Shown: positions 53,518 through 63,839, numbered from the stretch's first letter. The stretch is DNA of 64,000 nt from Ramlibacter sp. (GCA_019635415.1 JAHBZN010000003.1:1-64000), one strand, 5' to 3'. The notes: generated by a model not told the origin, from the sequence alone. Numbers and translations are program-made.

Positions 53518-53576
53518 CATATTCCTTCTAAAGAAATAATGGCGCGGCCACCGCCTGCTGTCAAATTCCCCACCCC

Positions 53577-54335
53577 ATGCCCCGCAAAGCGCAGACCGGT
53601 TCCCTGGCCGACACCCACGCCGCCCCGGGCGGCACGGCGGCCGTGGACCGGGCGCTGACGCTGCTGGCCGCCTTCAGGGCCGGCGACACGGTCTTGACCC
53701 TGGCTGAACTGGCCGAACGCACCCAGCTTTACAAGAGCACGGCCCTGCGGCTGCTGGCTTCGCTGGCCCATGCAGGCCTGGTGCAGCGGCAGGACAACGG
53801 CACGGACCGCGCTGGCTGGGTGCTAGGCCCCGAGGTGGCGCGGCTGCATGGCCTCTATGCGGCGTCGTTCTCGCTGGACCGGGTCGTGATGCCGGTGCTG
53901 CAGGCGCTGATGCGGGCCACGGGCGAAAGCGCGGCCTACCACGTGCTGCGCGGGGAGGGGCCGGAGCAGGTGCGGCTGTGCCTGTACCGCGTGGATTCAC
54001 CCCAGCCCATCCGCGACTTCATCAAGGCGGGCGACGTGCTGTCGGCGACCCGCGGCACCGGCGCCCGTGTGCTGCAGGCCTTTGCCACGACGCGCGCCGG
54101 CCTGGCCACGAGCGACCGCCGGCTGCTGGCCGGCATCCGGGAGCGCGGGTTTTTCGCCGCCAACGGTGACCGCCTGGCGGGCGTGACCGGCATCTCGGCC
54201 CCGGTCTTTCACGCGGACGGGCGGATCGCTGCCGCCGTGACCCTCACCATGCCGACCCACCGCTACGACGACCGCCACGTCCCGCCGGTGCTGGCGGCCG
54301 CACGGCAGCTCAGCGGCCAGGTCGGAGCGCCCTGA
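53577..54335 (+). CDS. IclR-family transcriptional regulator
   Basis: A 252-residue regulator: N-terminal winged helix (VDRALTLLAAFRAGD, LAELAERTQLYKSTALRLLA) and a GAF-like ligand domain (FIKAGDVLSATRGTGARVL, GVTGISAPVFHADG). Divergent from the lyase/CoA-transferase operon, its probable target. Confidence 0.93.
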   Translation: MPRKAQTGSLADTHAAPGGTAAVDRALTLLAAFRAGDTVLTLAELAERTQLYKSTALRLLASLAHAGLVQRQDNGTDRAGWVLGPEVARLHGLYAASFSLDRVVMPVLQALMRATGESAAYHVLRGEGPEQVRLCLYRVDSPQPIRDFIKAGDVLSATRGTGARVLQAFATTRAGLATSDRRLLAGIRERGFFAANGDRLAGVTGISAPVFHADGRIAAAVTLTMPTHRYDDRHVPPVLAAARQLSGQVGAP

Positions 54336-54386
54336 CGAAGGTGGCATCATGGGCCCATGCCCTCGCTTGGGCATCAGGAGAAAACC

Positions 54387-54845
54387 ATGCGCCTACGTAC
54401 CGTCCTCGTTGTTCTTGCCATTGCGCTGCTCGCCGCCTTTGCGGCGCTGAACTGGAGCGCCTTTGTCGCGCCCACCACCCTGAGCCTGGGCTACACCGTT
54501 TTCGAGGCCCCGCTGGGCCTGCTGATGCTGGGCGTGCTGATGCTGCTCACGCTGGCCTTTGCCCTGTACATGGCGTTCTGGCAGGCCGGCATGCTGCTCG
54601 AATCGCGCCGCCTGGGCAAGGAACTGCAGCAGCAGCGCAGCCTGGCCGATCAGGCCGAAGCCTCCCGCTTCACCGAATTGCGCGCCACGCTGCTGGCCGA
54701 GTTCGAGCGCCTGACCAGCCAGCTCAACCAGTCACAGGAAGCGCTGAAGGCCGAAATGCGCGACAACACCAACGCCCTGTCTGCCGCCCTGGCCGAGATG
54801 GACGATCGCCTCGGCCGTGCCCCCGGTCCCGGCACCAGCCCCTGA
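54387..54845 (+). CDS. LapA-like membrane protein with coiled-coil tail
   Basis: A 152-residue protein with two transmembrane helices (VLVVLAIALLAAFAALNW; GLLMLGVLMLLTLAFALYMAF) followed by a coiled coil (LGKELQQQRSLADQAEASRF ... LNQSQEALKAEMRDN). Resembles LapA-domain proteins. ATG 54387 has CAGGAG upstream. Role unknown. The 97 bp after it hold nothing I can name. Confidence 0.8.
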   Translation: MRLRTVLVVLAIALLAAFAALNWSAFVAPTTLSLGYTVFEAPLGLLMLGVLMLLTLAFALYMAFWQAGMLLESRRLGKELQQQRSLADQAEASRFTELRATLLAEFERLTSQLNQSQEALKAEMRDNTNALSAALAEMDDRLGRAPGPGTSP

Positions 54846-54942
54846 GCAGACGACAACCAACCGTGATTAGCGGCATTTAGGTCACTGATAAATCACTTTT
54901 TTTGACCTTAATAGCCGAGGGAGTATCAAATAAAGTCGGGCG

Positions 54943-55626
54943 ATGGAAAAACCACGCGCCGTCCTTTTTGACGCCTATGGCACGCTGTTCGATGTCTACA
55001 GCGTGGGCCTGCTGGCCGAGCAGCTGTTTCCTGGCCAGGGCCAGGCTTTGGGAGTGCTCTGGCGTGACAAGCAGATCGAATACACCCGGCTGGTCACCAC
55101 CAGCAACCATGGCGCGCACTACCAGCCGTTCTGGGCGCTGACGCGCGCCGGCCTGCGCTACGCCTGCAAGAAGCTCGCGCTGGACCTCACGCCCGCGCGC
55201 GAGGAGCAGCTCATGAACCAGTACCGCCACCTCTCGGCCTTTCCCGAGAACCGTGACGTGCTGCAGGCCCTGAAAGCACGCGGCGTGGTCACCGGCATCC
55301 TGAGCAACGGCGACCCGGACATGCTGGCCGTGGCCGTGAAGAGCGCCGGCCTGGACGACCTGCTGGACCACGTGCTGAGCGTGGACAGCCTGCGCAAGTA
55401 CAAGACCCACCCCGACTGCTACGCCCTGGGCCCCCAGGCCACCGGGCTGGATGTGAAGCAGATGGCATTTGTGAGCTGCAACGCCTGGGACGCGCTGGCC
55501 GCGACCTGGTACGGCTACCGCACGCTGTGGGTCAACCGCTACCAGATGCCGTTTGAAGAGCTGGGCACCCAGCCCACCCGCACCGGCAGCAACCTGCGCG
55601 ACGTGCTCGGATTTTTTGAATCGTGA
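54943..55626 (+). CDS. (S)-2-haloacid dehalogenase, HAD type II
   Basis: A 227-residue HAD-fold enzyme. The catalytic set of L-2-haloacid dehalogenases is present: nucleophile in FDAYGTLFDV, Arg in LWRDKQIEYT, Ser/Asn in ILSNGDPDM, Lys in YKTHPDCYALG, and FVSCNAWDA with Ser, Asn and Asp. It would hydrolyse 2-haloacids to 2-hydroxyacids (chloroacetate to glycolate). 17 nt upstream of malate synthase G. Confidence 0.9.
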   Translation: MEKPRAVLFDAYGTLFDVYSVGLLAEQLFPGQGQALGVLWRDKQIEYTRLVTTSNHGAHYQPFWALTRAGLRYACKKLALDLTPAREEQLMNQYRHLSAFPENRDVLQALKARGVVTGILSNGDPDMLAVAVKSAGLDDLLDHVLSVDSLRKYKTHPDCYALGPQATGLDVKQMAFVSCNAWDALAATWYGYRTLWVNRYQMPFEELGTQPTRTGSNLRDVLGFFES

Positions 55627-55643
55627 ATTGAAGGAGTGAACCC

Positions 55644-57860
55644 ATGACTGCCCGCACCCCCGTCCATCGTCTGCAGGTCGCCACCGAACTGCACCAGTTC
55701 ATCGAGCAGCAGGTCCTGCCCGGCACCGGCGTGGACAGTGCCGCCTTCTGGGCCGGCTTCGACGCCATCGTGGCCGACCTGGCTCCGCGCAACATCGCGC
55801 TGCTGGCCGAGCGGGACCGCCTGCAGGCCGAGCTGGACACCTGGCACCAGGCCAATCCCGGCCCGATCAAGGACATGGCGGCCTACCGCAAATTCCTCGA
55901 AACCATCGGCTACCTCGTTCCGGTGCCCGCCCAGGTCAAGGTGACCACCGCCAACGTGGACGACGAGCTTGCCAGCCAGGCCGGCCCGCAACTGGTGGTG
56001 CCCATCCTGAACGCGCGCTACGCGCTGAACGCGGCCAACGCGCGCTGGGGCTCGCTGTATGACGCCCTGTATGGTACCGACGCCATCCCCGAGGCCGATG
56101 GCGCCGAAAAGGGCAAGGGCTACAACCCCGTGCGCGGTGCCAGGGTCATTGCCTTCGCGCGCAAGGTGCTGGACCAGGCCGCCCCGCTCGCCAGCGGTTC
56201 GCACGCCGACGCCACCGGCTACAGCGTGGCCAACGGCCAGCTCGTGGTGGCGCTCAAGTCGGGCAGCACCGGCCTCGAGGACCCGGCCGCCTTCGTCGGC
56301 TACCAGGGTGACGCGGCCGCGCCCTCCTCGGTGCTGCTGCGCCACAACGGCATTCACCTGGACATCCAGATCGACCGCGGCACGCCCATCGGCCAGACCG
56401 ACGCGGCGGGTGTCAGCGACGTGGTGGTCGAAGCCGCGCTGTCCACCATCCTCGACCTGGAAGACTCCGTGGCCGTGGTGGACGCCCAGGACAAGGTGCT
56501 GGCCTACGGCAACTGGCTGGGCATCCTCAAGGGCACGCTGACCGAGGCCGTGACCAAGGGAGGCAAGACCTTCACGCGCGGCCTGAACGCCGACCGCGTC
56601 TACACCGGCAGCGACGGCCAGCCCCTCACGCTGCACGGCCGCTCGCTAATGTTCCTGCGCAATGTCGGCCACCTGATGACCAACCCGGCCATCACCTACA
56701 CCGGCGCGGACGGCGCCACCCGCGAAATCCCCGAGGGCATCATGGACGCGGTGGTCACCACCACCATCGCGCTGCACGACCTGCAGGGCCACGGCCAGAA
56801 CGGCATCCGCAACAGCCGCAAGGGCAGCGTCTACATCGTCAAGCCCAAGATGCACGGCCCGGCCGAAGTGGCGTTTGCCGCCGAGCTGTTCAGCCGCGTC
56901 GAAAAGCTGCTCGGCCTGCCCGACAGCACCGTCAAGCTCGGCATCATGGACGAGGAGCGCCGCACCAGCGTCAACCTCAAGGCCTGCATTGCCGCGGCCA
57001 GCAGCCGCGTGGCCTTCATCAACACCGGCTTCCTGGACCGCACCGGCGACGAGATGCACACCGCCATGCAGGCCGGCCCCATGTTCCGCAAGGGTGACAT
57101 GAAGGCCAGCGCCTGGATCGCCGCCTACGAAAAGAACAACGTGCTGGTGGGCCTGTCCTGCGGCCTGCGCGGCAAGGCCCAGATCGGCAAGGGCATGTGG
57201 GCCATGCCCGACCTCATGGCCGCCATGCTCGAGCAGAAGATCGCCCACCCCAAGGCCGGCGCCAACACCGCCTGGGTGCCCAGCCCCACCGGCGCCACGC
57301 TGCACGCACTGCACTACCACCAGGTCAACGTCGCCCAGATCCAGGCCGACATGGAACAGGCCGATGCCGCGGCCGACCCGCAGGCCACGCGCGACGCCAT
57401 CCTGCAGGACCTGCTGCAGATCCCCGTGGTGACCGAGGCCAAGTGGACCCCGGCCGAGCGCCAGCAGGAGCTGGACAACAACGCCCAGGGCATCCTGGGC
57501 TATGTGGTGCGCTGGATCGACCAGGGCGTGGGCTGCTCCAAGGTGCCCGACATCCACAACGTGGGCCTGATGGAAGACCGCGCCACGCTGCGCATCAGCA
57601 GCCAGCACATGGCCAACTGGCTGCACCATGGCGTGGTGACCGAGGCGCAGGTGAAGGAAACCTTCGAGCGCATGGCCGCCGTGGTGGACGGCCAGAACGC
57701 CGGCGACCCGCTGTACCAGCCCATGGCCGGCCACTTCGGCACCTCGGCCGCATACAAGGCCGCGTGCGACCTGGTGTTCAAGGGCCTGAGCCAGCCCTGC
57801 GGCTACACCGAGCCCCTGCTGCACGCCTGGCGGCTGAAGGTCAAGGCCGGAACGGCCTGA
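55644..57860 (+). CDS. glcB: Malate synthase G
   Basis: A 738-residue enzyme condensing glyoxylate and acetyl-CoA to malate. Signatures: [55 protein letters not shown] and [27 protein letters not shown] ribosome site before ATG 55644. Full length for the G isoform (about 720-740). Follows the dehalogenase gene. Confidence 0.97.
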   Translation: MTARTPVHRLQVATELHQFIEQQVLPGTGVDSAAFWAGFDAIVADLAPRNIALLAERDRLQAELDTWHQANPGPIKDMAAYRKFLETIGYLVPVPAQVKVTTANVDDELASQAGPQLVVPILNARYALNAANARWGSLYDALYGTDAIPEADGAEKGKGYNPVRGARVIAFARKVLDQAAPLASGSHADATGYSVANGQLVVALKSGSTGLEDPAAFVGYQGDAAAPSSVLLRHNGIHLDIQIDRGTPIGQTDAAGVSDVVVEAALSTILDLEDSVAVVDAQDKVLAYGNWLGILKGTLTEAVTKGGKTFTRGLNADRVYTGSDGQPLTLHGRSLMFLRNVGHLMTNPAITYTGADGATREIPEGIMDAVVTTTIALHDLQGHGQNGIRNSRKGSVYIVKPKMHGPAEVAFAAELFSRVEKLLGLPDSTVKLGIMDEERRTSVNLKACIAAASSRVAFINTGFLDRTGDEMHTAMQAGPMFRKGDMKASAWIAAYEKNNVLVGLSCGLRGKAQIGKGMWAMPDLMAAMLEQKIAHPKAGANTAWVPSPTGATLHALHYHQVNVAQIQADMEQADAAADPQATRDAILQDLLQIPVVTEAKWTPAERQQELDNNAQGILGYVVRWIDQGVGCSKVPDIHNVGLMEDRATLRISSQHMANWLHHGVVTEAQVKETFERMAAVVDGQNAGDPLYQPMAGHFGTSAAYKAACDLVFKGLSQPCGYTEPLLHAWRLKVKAGTA

Positions 57861-57872
57861 TCACCCCGGGCG

Positions 57873-57930
57873 TCTGCTGCGATTTTTGTAGCAGACAGTG
57901 CCCAACCGACAAGGGCTACAGGCCTTTTTG
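57873..57930 (+). repeat. Repeat A copy 5, between glcB and the fructokinase gene
   Basis: TCTGCT-N11-AGCAGA palindrome, spacer, then GACAAGGGCTACAGGCCTTTTT. The best-preserved copy. It supplies the stop codon (TAG) of the convergent fructokinase gene. Confidence 0.88.
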
Positions 57931-58860
57931 GTCCTGAACAGCAGGCCAGTCGCGGGTCCAGTCCGCGTAGGCCTGCAGTTCCGCCGGAACAGCGCCCCGC
58001 ACCTCGCAGACATGCGCGGCAAAGTCGGTGGCTCGCACCAGCGTGTCAGCCAGCGGCCAGCCGCGCATCAGGCCGGCCAGCACCACCGCGGCGAACGAAT
58101 CACCGGCGCCCACCGTGTCGACCAGTTGCACCGGACGGGTGCTGCGGCCCTGCGCCACCCGCGTTCCCGCGGCATCGAACGCCAGAGCGCCATCGGCGCC
58201 GCAGGTGACGAGCAGCAGCGCGAGAGGCCCGGGGCCACCCAGGCTGTCCAGCACATGGCGCGCGGCGTCGGCAAGTGGCGCCTGCGGCCCCGGGCCGCCC
58301 AGCCAGTTGCTGAGCATGGCCAACTCCTCATCGTTGACCTTGAGCACCCGGGCCAGCCGCACGGCGGCCAGCGCCTGCGCGGGCGCCACATGGCCCTCGC
58401 GCCAGTTGAGATCCACAAAGCACGGACCGGTGTGCTGGCGCAGCAGCGCCAGCCCGGTGGCGGCCGACACCGGGCTGCGCAGCGCCAACGTGCCGCTGTA
58501 CAACCATCCGTCCGGGGCCAGCGCCGACACGGCGGCACGCGCCGGCGGCAGGGCGATATGGTCCCAGGCGCAGCCGGTGCGGATGCTGAAGCTGTGGCTG
58601 CGGTCCGGCCGCGTGGCCACGTCCACCACACCGGTCGGGCAGGCGGCCAGCACCTGGACGCCCTCACGCGTCATGCGGTAACGGTCCAGCTCGGCCATGA
58701 CGGGCTGCGCCTGGGCGTCGGCGCCCACGGCGCTGAGCATCAGCGGCGCATGGCCCAGCGCCGCGAGATGGCGCGCGACGTTGAACGGCGCACCACCCAC
58801 CACGGGCCCGCTGTCGAACAGGTCGACCAGCATTTCGCCAAAGACCGCCACGCGCGTCAT
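57916..58860 (-). CDS. PfkB-family fructokinase (mtlZ-like)
   Basis: A 314-residue ribokinase-fold sugar kinase. GEMLVDLFDSGPVVGGAPFNVARHLA at the N-terminus and DTVGAGDSFAAVVLAGL near residue 250 (anion hole and catalytic Asp). In the Pseudomonas fluorescens mtl operon the equivalent MtlZ phosphorylates fructose made from mannitol. Start overlaps the xylulokinase stop (ATGA). The last residues and stop are from repeat A. Confidence 0.92.
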   Translation of the reverse strand: MTRVAVFGEMLVDLFDSGPVVGGAPFNVARHLAALGHAPLMLSAVGADAQAQPVMAELDRYRMTREGVQVLAACPTGVVDVATRPDRSHSFSIRTGCAWDHIALPPARAAVSALAPDGWLYSGTLALRSPVSAATGLALLRQHTGPCFVDLNWREGHVAPAQALAAVRLARVLKVNDEELAMLSNWLGGPGPQAPLADAARHVLDSLGGPGPLALLLVTCGADGALAFDAAGTRVAQGRSTRPVQLVDTVGAGDSFAAVVLAGLMRGWPLADTLVRATDFAAHVCEVRGAVPAELQAYADWTRDWPAVQDQKGL

Positions 58861-60344
58861 GCCGGTGCCTGCGCGAAATCAGCCTGCAGCGCCGGGTACA
58901 GCGCGCGAAAGCGCGAGTAGCGCTGGTCCAGCGCATCCGGCGGCGCATGGGCGGGCTCGAACACCTGCCCCGCCGGCGGCGCGGTGCACACGGCGGCCTC
59001 GTCACCCCCGTCGGCCAGCCAGGCCAGCCGGGCCGCGCCCACGGCCGCCGCGGCCTGCGCCCCCTCATGCCGGCGCAATGCGCAACCCAGCACGTCGGCC
59101 AGCAGCTGCGCCCAGAGATCGCTGCGCGCGCCGCCCCCCACCAGCGCCAGCTCGCGTGCACCCGGGGGCGGGGCCCCGCCCTCGCCCTCCATGGCCGCCA
59201 GTCCGTCCCTCAGGCCAAAGGCCACCCCCTCGGCCACGGCATAGCCGATGTCGGCGGCGCCATGCTCCTGCCGCAGGCCGGCCAGCACACCACTGGCCTG
59301 CGGGTTGTTGTGCGGCGTGCGCTCGCCTGACAGGTACGGCAGGAACAGCGGCGCGCGCGCGCGCTGCAGCGGCGTGCATTGCGCCGCCAGGGCCAGCAGC
59401 GACGCCTCGTCCGCCTGCCCGGTGAGCCGCGTGGCCCAGGCCAGGGCACTGGCGGCGCTGAGCATCACCGACATCTGGTGCCAGCGGCCGGGCAGCGCGT
59501 GGGCAAACGCATGCACGGCCTGGTCGGGTGCGGGCTGGTACGCGTCGCCCGCAAGAAACACCACCCCCGAGGTGCCGAGCGACACAAAGCCCTGCCCGGC
59601 GCGCACGGCCCCGATGCCCACGGCGCTGGCCGCGTTGTCGCCGGCCCCGCCCGCCACCTTCACCTGCGCCGGCAGGCCCCAGGCCTGCGCCAGCGCGGGG
59701 CGCAGCAGGCTGGCGGGGGCACTGCCCTCGGCCAACCCGGGCATGTGCTCCCGACTCAGGCCACAGGCCGCGAGCATGGTGGTGCTCCAGGCGCGCGCGC
59801 CCACGTCGAGCCAAAGGGTGCCCGAGGCATCCGACAGGTCGCTGATGAATTCCCCCGTGAGCTGCAGGCGCAGCCAGTCCTTGGGCAGCAGCACATGGCG
59901 AATCCGGTCGAACAGCGCCGGCTCATGCCGGCGCAGCCACAGCAGCTTGGGCGCGGTGAAACCGGGCATGGCCAGGTTGCCGGTGATGGTGCGTGAATCC
60001 GGCACCCGGCGCTCCAGTTCGGCGCATTCGGCAAAGGCCCGGCCATCGTTCCACAGCAGGGCCGGGCGCAGCACGTGCTGCTGTGCGTCGAGCACCACGG
60101 CGCCGTGCATCTGGCCCGACAGCCCGAGCGCCCGAACGCCGGCCAGCGCCTGCGGTGCGGCGGCGCGCAGCGCGGCCATGGCCGTCTGAAGCGCCTGCCA
60201 CCAGTCCTGGGGGTCCTGCTCGCTCCACAGGGGCTGCGGCCGGCTGACCTGCAGCGGGGCATCGGCCACGCCCACCACCTGGTGCCGCTCGTCCAGCAAC
60301 ACTGCCTTGACACCCGAGGTGCCCAGATCCAGCCCGAGGTACAT
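58857..60344 (-). CDS. xylB: Xylulokinase (mtlY-like)
   Basis: A 495-residue FGGY-family kinase. LGLDLGTSGVKAVLLDE at the N-terminus, GLSGQMHGAVVLDAQ, KDWLRLQLTGEFISDLSDAS and GGAGDNAASAVGIGAV. It phosphorylates D-xylulose, the product of D-arabitol oxidation. Overlaps the fructokinase gene by 4 nt; 15 nt downstream of the AraC gene. Confidence 0.95.
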   Translation of the reverse strand: MYLGLDLGTSGVKAVLLDERHQVVGVADAPLQVSRPQPLWSEQDPQDWWQALQTAMAALRAAAPQALAGVRALGLSGQMHGAVVLDAQQHVLRPALLWNDGRAFAECAELERRVPDSRTITGNLAMPGFTAPKLLWLRRHEPALFDRIRHVLLPKDWLRLQLTGEFISDLSDASGTLWLDVGARAWSTTMLAACGLSREHMPGLAEGSAPASLLRPALAQAWGLPAQVKVAGGAGDNAASAVGIGAVRAGQGFVSLGTSGVVFLAGDAYQPAPDQAVHAFAHALPGRWHQMSVMLSAASALAWATRLTGQADEASLLALAAQCTPLQRARAPLFLPYLSGERTPHNNPQASGVLAGLRQEHGAADIGYAVAEGVAFGLRDGLAAMEGEGGAPPPGARELALVGGGARSDLWAQLLADVLGCALRRHEGAQAAAAVGAARLAWLADGGDEAAVCTAPPAGQVFEPAHAPPDALDQRYSRFRALYPALQADFAQAPA

Positions 60345-60359
60345 GCCGCGCGCGCCGCC

Positions 60360-61295
60360 CTAGTGCCGCAGGCCGAAGCGACTGTCCACCTGCCGGCGGA
60401 ACTCGCTGGGCGTCATGCCCTTGATGTCGAGAAAGCGGCGGTTGAAATTGGCAATGTTGTTGAAGCCCACCTCGTAGCAGATGTGGGTGATGTAGCGGTC
60501 GGATTCCATGAGCAGCTGGCAGGCGCGGTTGATGCGCACCTGGTTCACGAAGTCGGTGAAGGTGTTGCCCGTCGCGCGGCGGAAAAAGCGCGAAAAGCGG
60601 CTCTCGCTCATGCCCAGCTCGGCCGCCAGGTCGGCAGCCGACAGCGGCCGTGCGAGGTCATCGGTGATGCGGCTGACGATGGCGTCGATCTGGTCGAGCT
60701 GCTTGTCGTCGTCCACGCTCTGCAGCTGGGCGTGGGACAGCAGGCGGTAGTCGGTGCACCGCGCCAGCTCGCCCATGAACCCGAAGAAGGCACCCATGCG
60801 CGCCAGCCCGCGGCTGGCCTTGACCTGCCGCCAGCAGGCCTCGGCCGGCTCCGACAGCCCGAAGAACTCCACGCCATGGCGCGCGCGCTCGAGCAGCGGC
60901 AGCACCTCGGCCAGCTCGGGGATGCCGGCGGCCGCCTCCTGCAGCGGCGCATGCGGAAACTGGATGACGAGGTCGCGCAGGCCCAGGCCGCCCTCGGGCA
61001 CATCCATGGAAATCCAGTTGTGCGGCAGGCGCGGACCGGTGAGCACCAGATGGCCCGGCTGGAAGTAGCCGATGTAGTCGCCCACGAACGCCTTGCCCGA
61101 CGACGCCACGATCAGGTGCAGCTCGTATTCGTCGTGGTAGTGCCAGCGCGCCAGCGGTGTCGGGAAGCCATGCTCCAGGCAGCGGATGAACCCCGCGGTG
61201 TCTGGCGGCTCGTAGCCCAGCGCCGGGCTGCGCGAGTAGTCGTGCTCCAGCTCGGGCTGGCGCTGGCGGGGCAGAAGGCGGCTGCGGGCGGTCAT
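60360..61295 (-). CDS. AraC-family transcriptional regulator (mtlR-like)
   Basis: A 311-residue regulator: N-terminal cupin-like sensing domain (ARWHYHDEYELHLIVASSG) and C-terminal double HTH (LAAELGMSESRFSRFFRRAT, ITHICYEVGFNNIANFNRRF). Located inside the polyol operon between dehydrogenase and xylulokinase; likely its activator. Confidence 0.93.
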   Translation of the reverse strand: MTARSRLLPRQRQPELEHDYSRSPALGYEPPDTAGFIRCLEHGFPTPLARWHYHDEYELHLIVASSGKAFVGDYIGYFQPGHLVLTGPRLPHNWISMDVPEGGLGLRDLVIQFPHAPLQEAAAGIPELAEVLPLLERARHGVEFFGLSEPAEACWRQVKASRGLARMGAFFGFMGELARCTDYRLLSHAQLQSVDDDKQLDQIDAIVSRITDDLARPLSAADLAAELGMSESRFSRFFRRATGNTFTDFVNQVRINRACQLLMESDRYITHICYEVGFNNIANFNRRFLDIKGMTPSEFRRQVDSRFGLRH

Positions 61296-61320
61296 GACGG
61301 GGTCACCTTAGCGCAGGGCG

Positions 61321-62745
61321 TCAGGGGCGTCCAGCTCCCGCGCCGGCGCGTTCGGCCTCGAACACCGCCACGCGCCCGCTGGCCACCCGCAGGGCCGCCA
61401 GCAGCCGCGGGTCGCCGGCCAGCGGCCCCCAGAGCGTGGTGTCGGCGGCAAAGGCCGCCACCGGGTCGGCCGCGGCGCAAATGGCATGGGCCACCACCGG
61501 GTCCATGGCCTGGTCCTGGTATTCGTAGGGCAGCCGCCCCTGGTGCCAGCGTTGCAGGCAGGCGAGAAACAGCGCGGGCAGCAGGGCCACGGCCGCCACG
61601 CTCTCGCCGCGGGCCAGACGCTCGCGCAAGGTGGGGGCCATGAAACCCGGGATCTTGGAAAAGCCGTCCATGGCCACGCGCTGGTTGGTGTCGCAAATGG
61701 CCGGGTTGCCAAAGCGCTCGAGCACCACGTCGCGGTAGGCAGCGAGGTCGATCGGGCTGGGTTGCAGCGCGGGGATCGCGTCGAGCGTGGCGTAGTCACG
61801 CGCAAAGCCGTGGATCTGCGCGTCGTGCGTGCCTTCGTGGATGTAGTCCAGGCCGGCGAGCGTGCCCGCCCAGGCAATGCAGCTGTGGGTGGCGTTGAGC
61901 AGGCGGATCTTGGCCTCCTCGTACGGTGCCACCGAGGGCACCATTTCCACCCCAACCGACTCCCAGGCCGGCCGGCCGGCGATGAAGCGGTCTTCAATCA
62001 CCCACTGGATGAAGCTTTCGGCCATCAGCGCCGTGGGGTCATCGACGCCGGTTGCGGCCCGGGCGCGCGCCACCACCTCGGGCGTGGGGCGCGGGGTGAT
62101 GCGATCCACCATGGCATTGGGGCTGCTGGTGTGGGCCTGCACCCAGTCCAGCAGGCCGGCGTCGCCGCACAGCCCGATGAACTGCAGCAGGCCGGCGCGC
62201 GAGCGTTCGCCGTTGTGGCGCAGGTTGTCGCAGTTCAGCAGCGTGACCCCGCCGGCCCCGGCGCGCCGGCGCACGCGCAGGATGGCGGTGAGGGCACCGT
62301 ACAGGGTGCGGCCTGCGCGGCCTTCACGGGCCGCCGCCAGGTCGGCGGCGATGTCGGGCGCATCGGCGTCGAGCTGGTTGGCGGCATCCAGGTAGTAGCC
62401 CGCCTCGGTCACGGTGAAGGAGATGATGCGCGTGGCCGCATCGGCACCCAGTGCCACCAGCCCGGAGAGCGCGGCATCCCAGGGCACCACGGTGCGGATC
62501 GCCTCGATGCGCTGGTGGCTGCGCTGGCCGGCCGGCGTGACCGTCTCCAGCGTGTAGGCCCCGCCCTGCGCCTTGAGCGCGGCCAGCGTGTCCGCCATGT
62601 CCGGCCGCAGGTTGCCGCCGGCCAGGGCCCAGCGGGTGTCGCCCGCCTCGTGCAAGCGCTGCAGGTAGACCGCCTGGTGGGCGCGGTGGAAGGAGCCGAG
62701 CCCGAGATGTAGCATCAGGAACGGGCCGGAATCGGGGACTGCCAT
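61321..62745 (-). CDS. dalD: D-arabinitol 4-dehydrogenase-like polyol dehydrogenase (DalD/MtlD family)
   Basis: A 474-residue long-chain mannitol-dehydrogenase-family enzyme. LHLGLGSFHRAHQAVYLQRL at the N-terminus, LLNCDNLRHNGE, FIQWVIEDRF, and the catalytic Lys-Asn-His set in AKIRLLNATHSCIAWAG. The sequence is closer to Klebsiella-type D-arabinitol dehydrogenase as I recall it than to mannitol 2-dehydrogenase, matching the neighbouring xylulokinase; the fructokinase suggests mannitol or sorbitol is also used. Confidence 0.9.
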   Translation of the reverse strand: MAVPDSGPFLMLHLGLGSFHRAHQAVYLQRLHEAGDTRWALAGGNLRPDMADTLAALKAQGGAYTLETVTPAGQRSHQRIEAIRTVVPWDAALSGLVALGADAATRIISFTVTEAGYYLDAANQLDADAPDIAADLAAAREGRAGRTLYGALTAILRVRRRAGAGGVTLLNCDNLRHNGERSRAGLLQFIGLCGDAGLLDWVQAHTSSPNAMVDRITPRPTPEVVARARAATGVDDPTALMAESFIQWVIEDRFIAGRPAWESVGVEMVPSVAPYEEAKIRLLNATHSCIAWAGTLAGLDYIHEGTHDAQIHGFARDYATLDAIPALQPSPIDLAAYRDVVLERFGNPAICDTNQRVAMDGFSKIPGFMAPTLRERLARGESVAAVALLPALFLACLQRWHQGRLPYEYQDQAMDPVVAHAICAAADPVAAFAADTTLWGPLAGDPRLLAALRVASGRVAVFEAERAGAGAGRP

Positions 62746-62780
62746 GGTCAGTGAATCGCTTGTTTTTCTGGGAAAAGGGG

Positions 62781-63839
62781 TCAGCGCGCCGCCGTGGCGT
62801 TGCGCAGCACGCGGCCTTGCGCGTCGAACAGGTGGGCGGCCAGGGTGTCCAGCGTGAGGCCCACCGGGTCGCCCGCGCGCAGCGAGGTGCGCGCGCTCTG
62901 CCGGGCGGTGAACTGGGCGCCGCCACCCGTCGGGTCCACTCCCACATAGACCAGGGTTTCGGCGCCGAGGGCTTCGACCAGTTCCACGCGGCCGTCGAGC
63001 TGGCCCTGGCCGGCGGCGGTGAGCACCACGCTTTCGGGCCGCAGGCCGATCGATCCGTCGGCCGGGAGCTCGGGTCCGAACATCGCGGCCAGCGCCGGCA
63101 CCGCCGTGGCGGCCACGATGTTCATGGGCGGTGTGCCGATAAACTGCGCCACGAACTGGTTGGCTGGCCGGTCGTACAGCTCCAGCGGCGTGCCCACCTG
63201 CTCCACCAGGCCGTCGCGCAGCACGACCACGCGGTCGGCCAGCGTCATGGCCTCGACCTGATCGTGCGTGACATAGATGGTGGTGGCGCCCAGCTCGCGG
63301 TGCAGCCGCGCGATCTCCACGCGCGTCTGGCCGCGCAGTGCGGCGTCGAGGTTGGACAGCGGTTCGTCGAACAGGAACACCTTGGGCGCGCGCACGATGG
63401 CGCGGCCAATCGCCACGCGCTGGCGCTGCCCGCCCGAGAGCTCACGCGGCGTGCGTTGCAGGTAGGGCCGCAGGTTGAGGATGTCGGCCGCGCGCTCGAC
63501 CTTCTCGCGGATCACGGCCGGGTCGGCCTTGGCCAGCTTGAGCGCAAAGCTCATGTTCTCGTACACCGTCATGTGCGGGTACAGCGCATAGCTCTGGAAC
63601 ACCATGGCGAGGTCGCGCTTGGACGAGGGCAGCTGGGTGATGTCGCGCCCGTCCAGCTCCAGGGCGCCGGCACTGGTGTCCTCCAGGCCGGCGATCAGGC
63701 GCAGCAGCGTGGACTTGCCGCAGCCCGAGGGGCCGACAAACACCACGAACTCGCCGCGCTCGATGGCCAGGTCAATGCCGCGGATGATGCGGGCTTCGCC
63801 AAAGGTTTTCTCGATGCCCTTGAGTTGCAGGAATGGCAT
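62781..63839 (-). CDS. Sugar/polyol ABC transporter ATP-binding protein (UgpC/MtlK type)
   Basis: A 352-residue ATPase. Walker A GPSGCGKSTLLRLIAGLE, signature LSGGQRQRVAIGRAIVR, Walker B VFLFDEPLSNLD, and a C-terminal TOBE/MOP regulatory domain. Lies between the permease and dehydrogenase genes. Confidence 0.95.
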   Translation of the reverse strand: MPFLQLKGIEKTFGEARIIRGIDLAIERGEFVVFVGPSGCGKSTLLRLIAGLEDTSAGALELDGRDITQLPSSKRDLAMVFQSYALYPHMTVYENMSFALKLAKADPAVIREKVERAADILNLRPYLQRTPRELSGGQRQRVAIGRAIVRAPKVFLFDEPLSNLDAALRGQTRVEIARLHRELGATTIYVTHDQVEAMTLADRVVVLRDGLVEQVGTPLELYDRPANQFVAQFIGTPPMNIVAATAVPALAAMFGPELPADGSIGLRPESVVLTAAGQGQLDGRVELVEALGAETLVYVGVDPTGGGAQFTARQSARTSLRAGDPVGLTLDTLAAHLFDAQGRVLRNATAAR

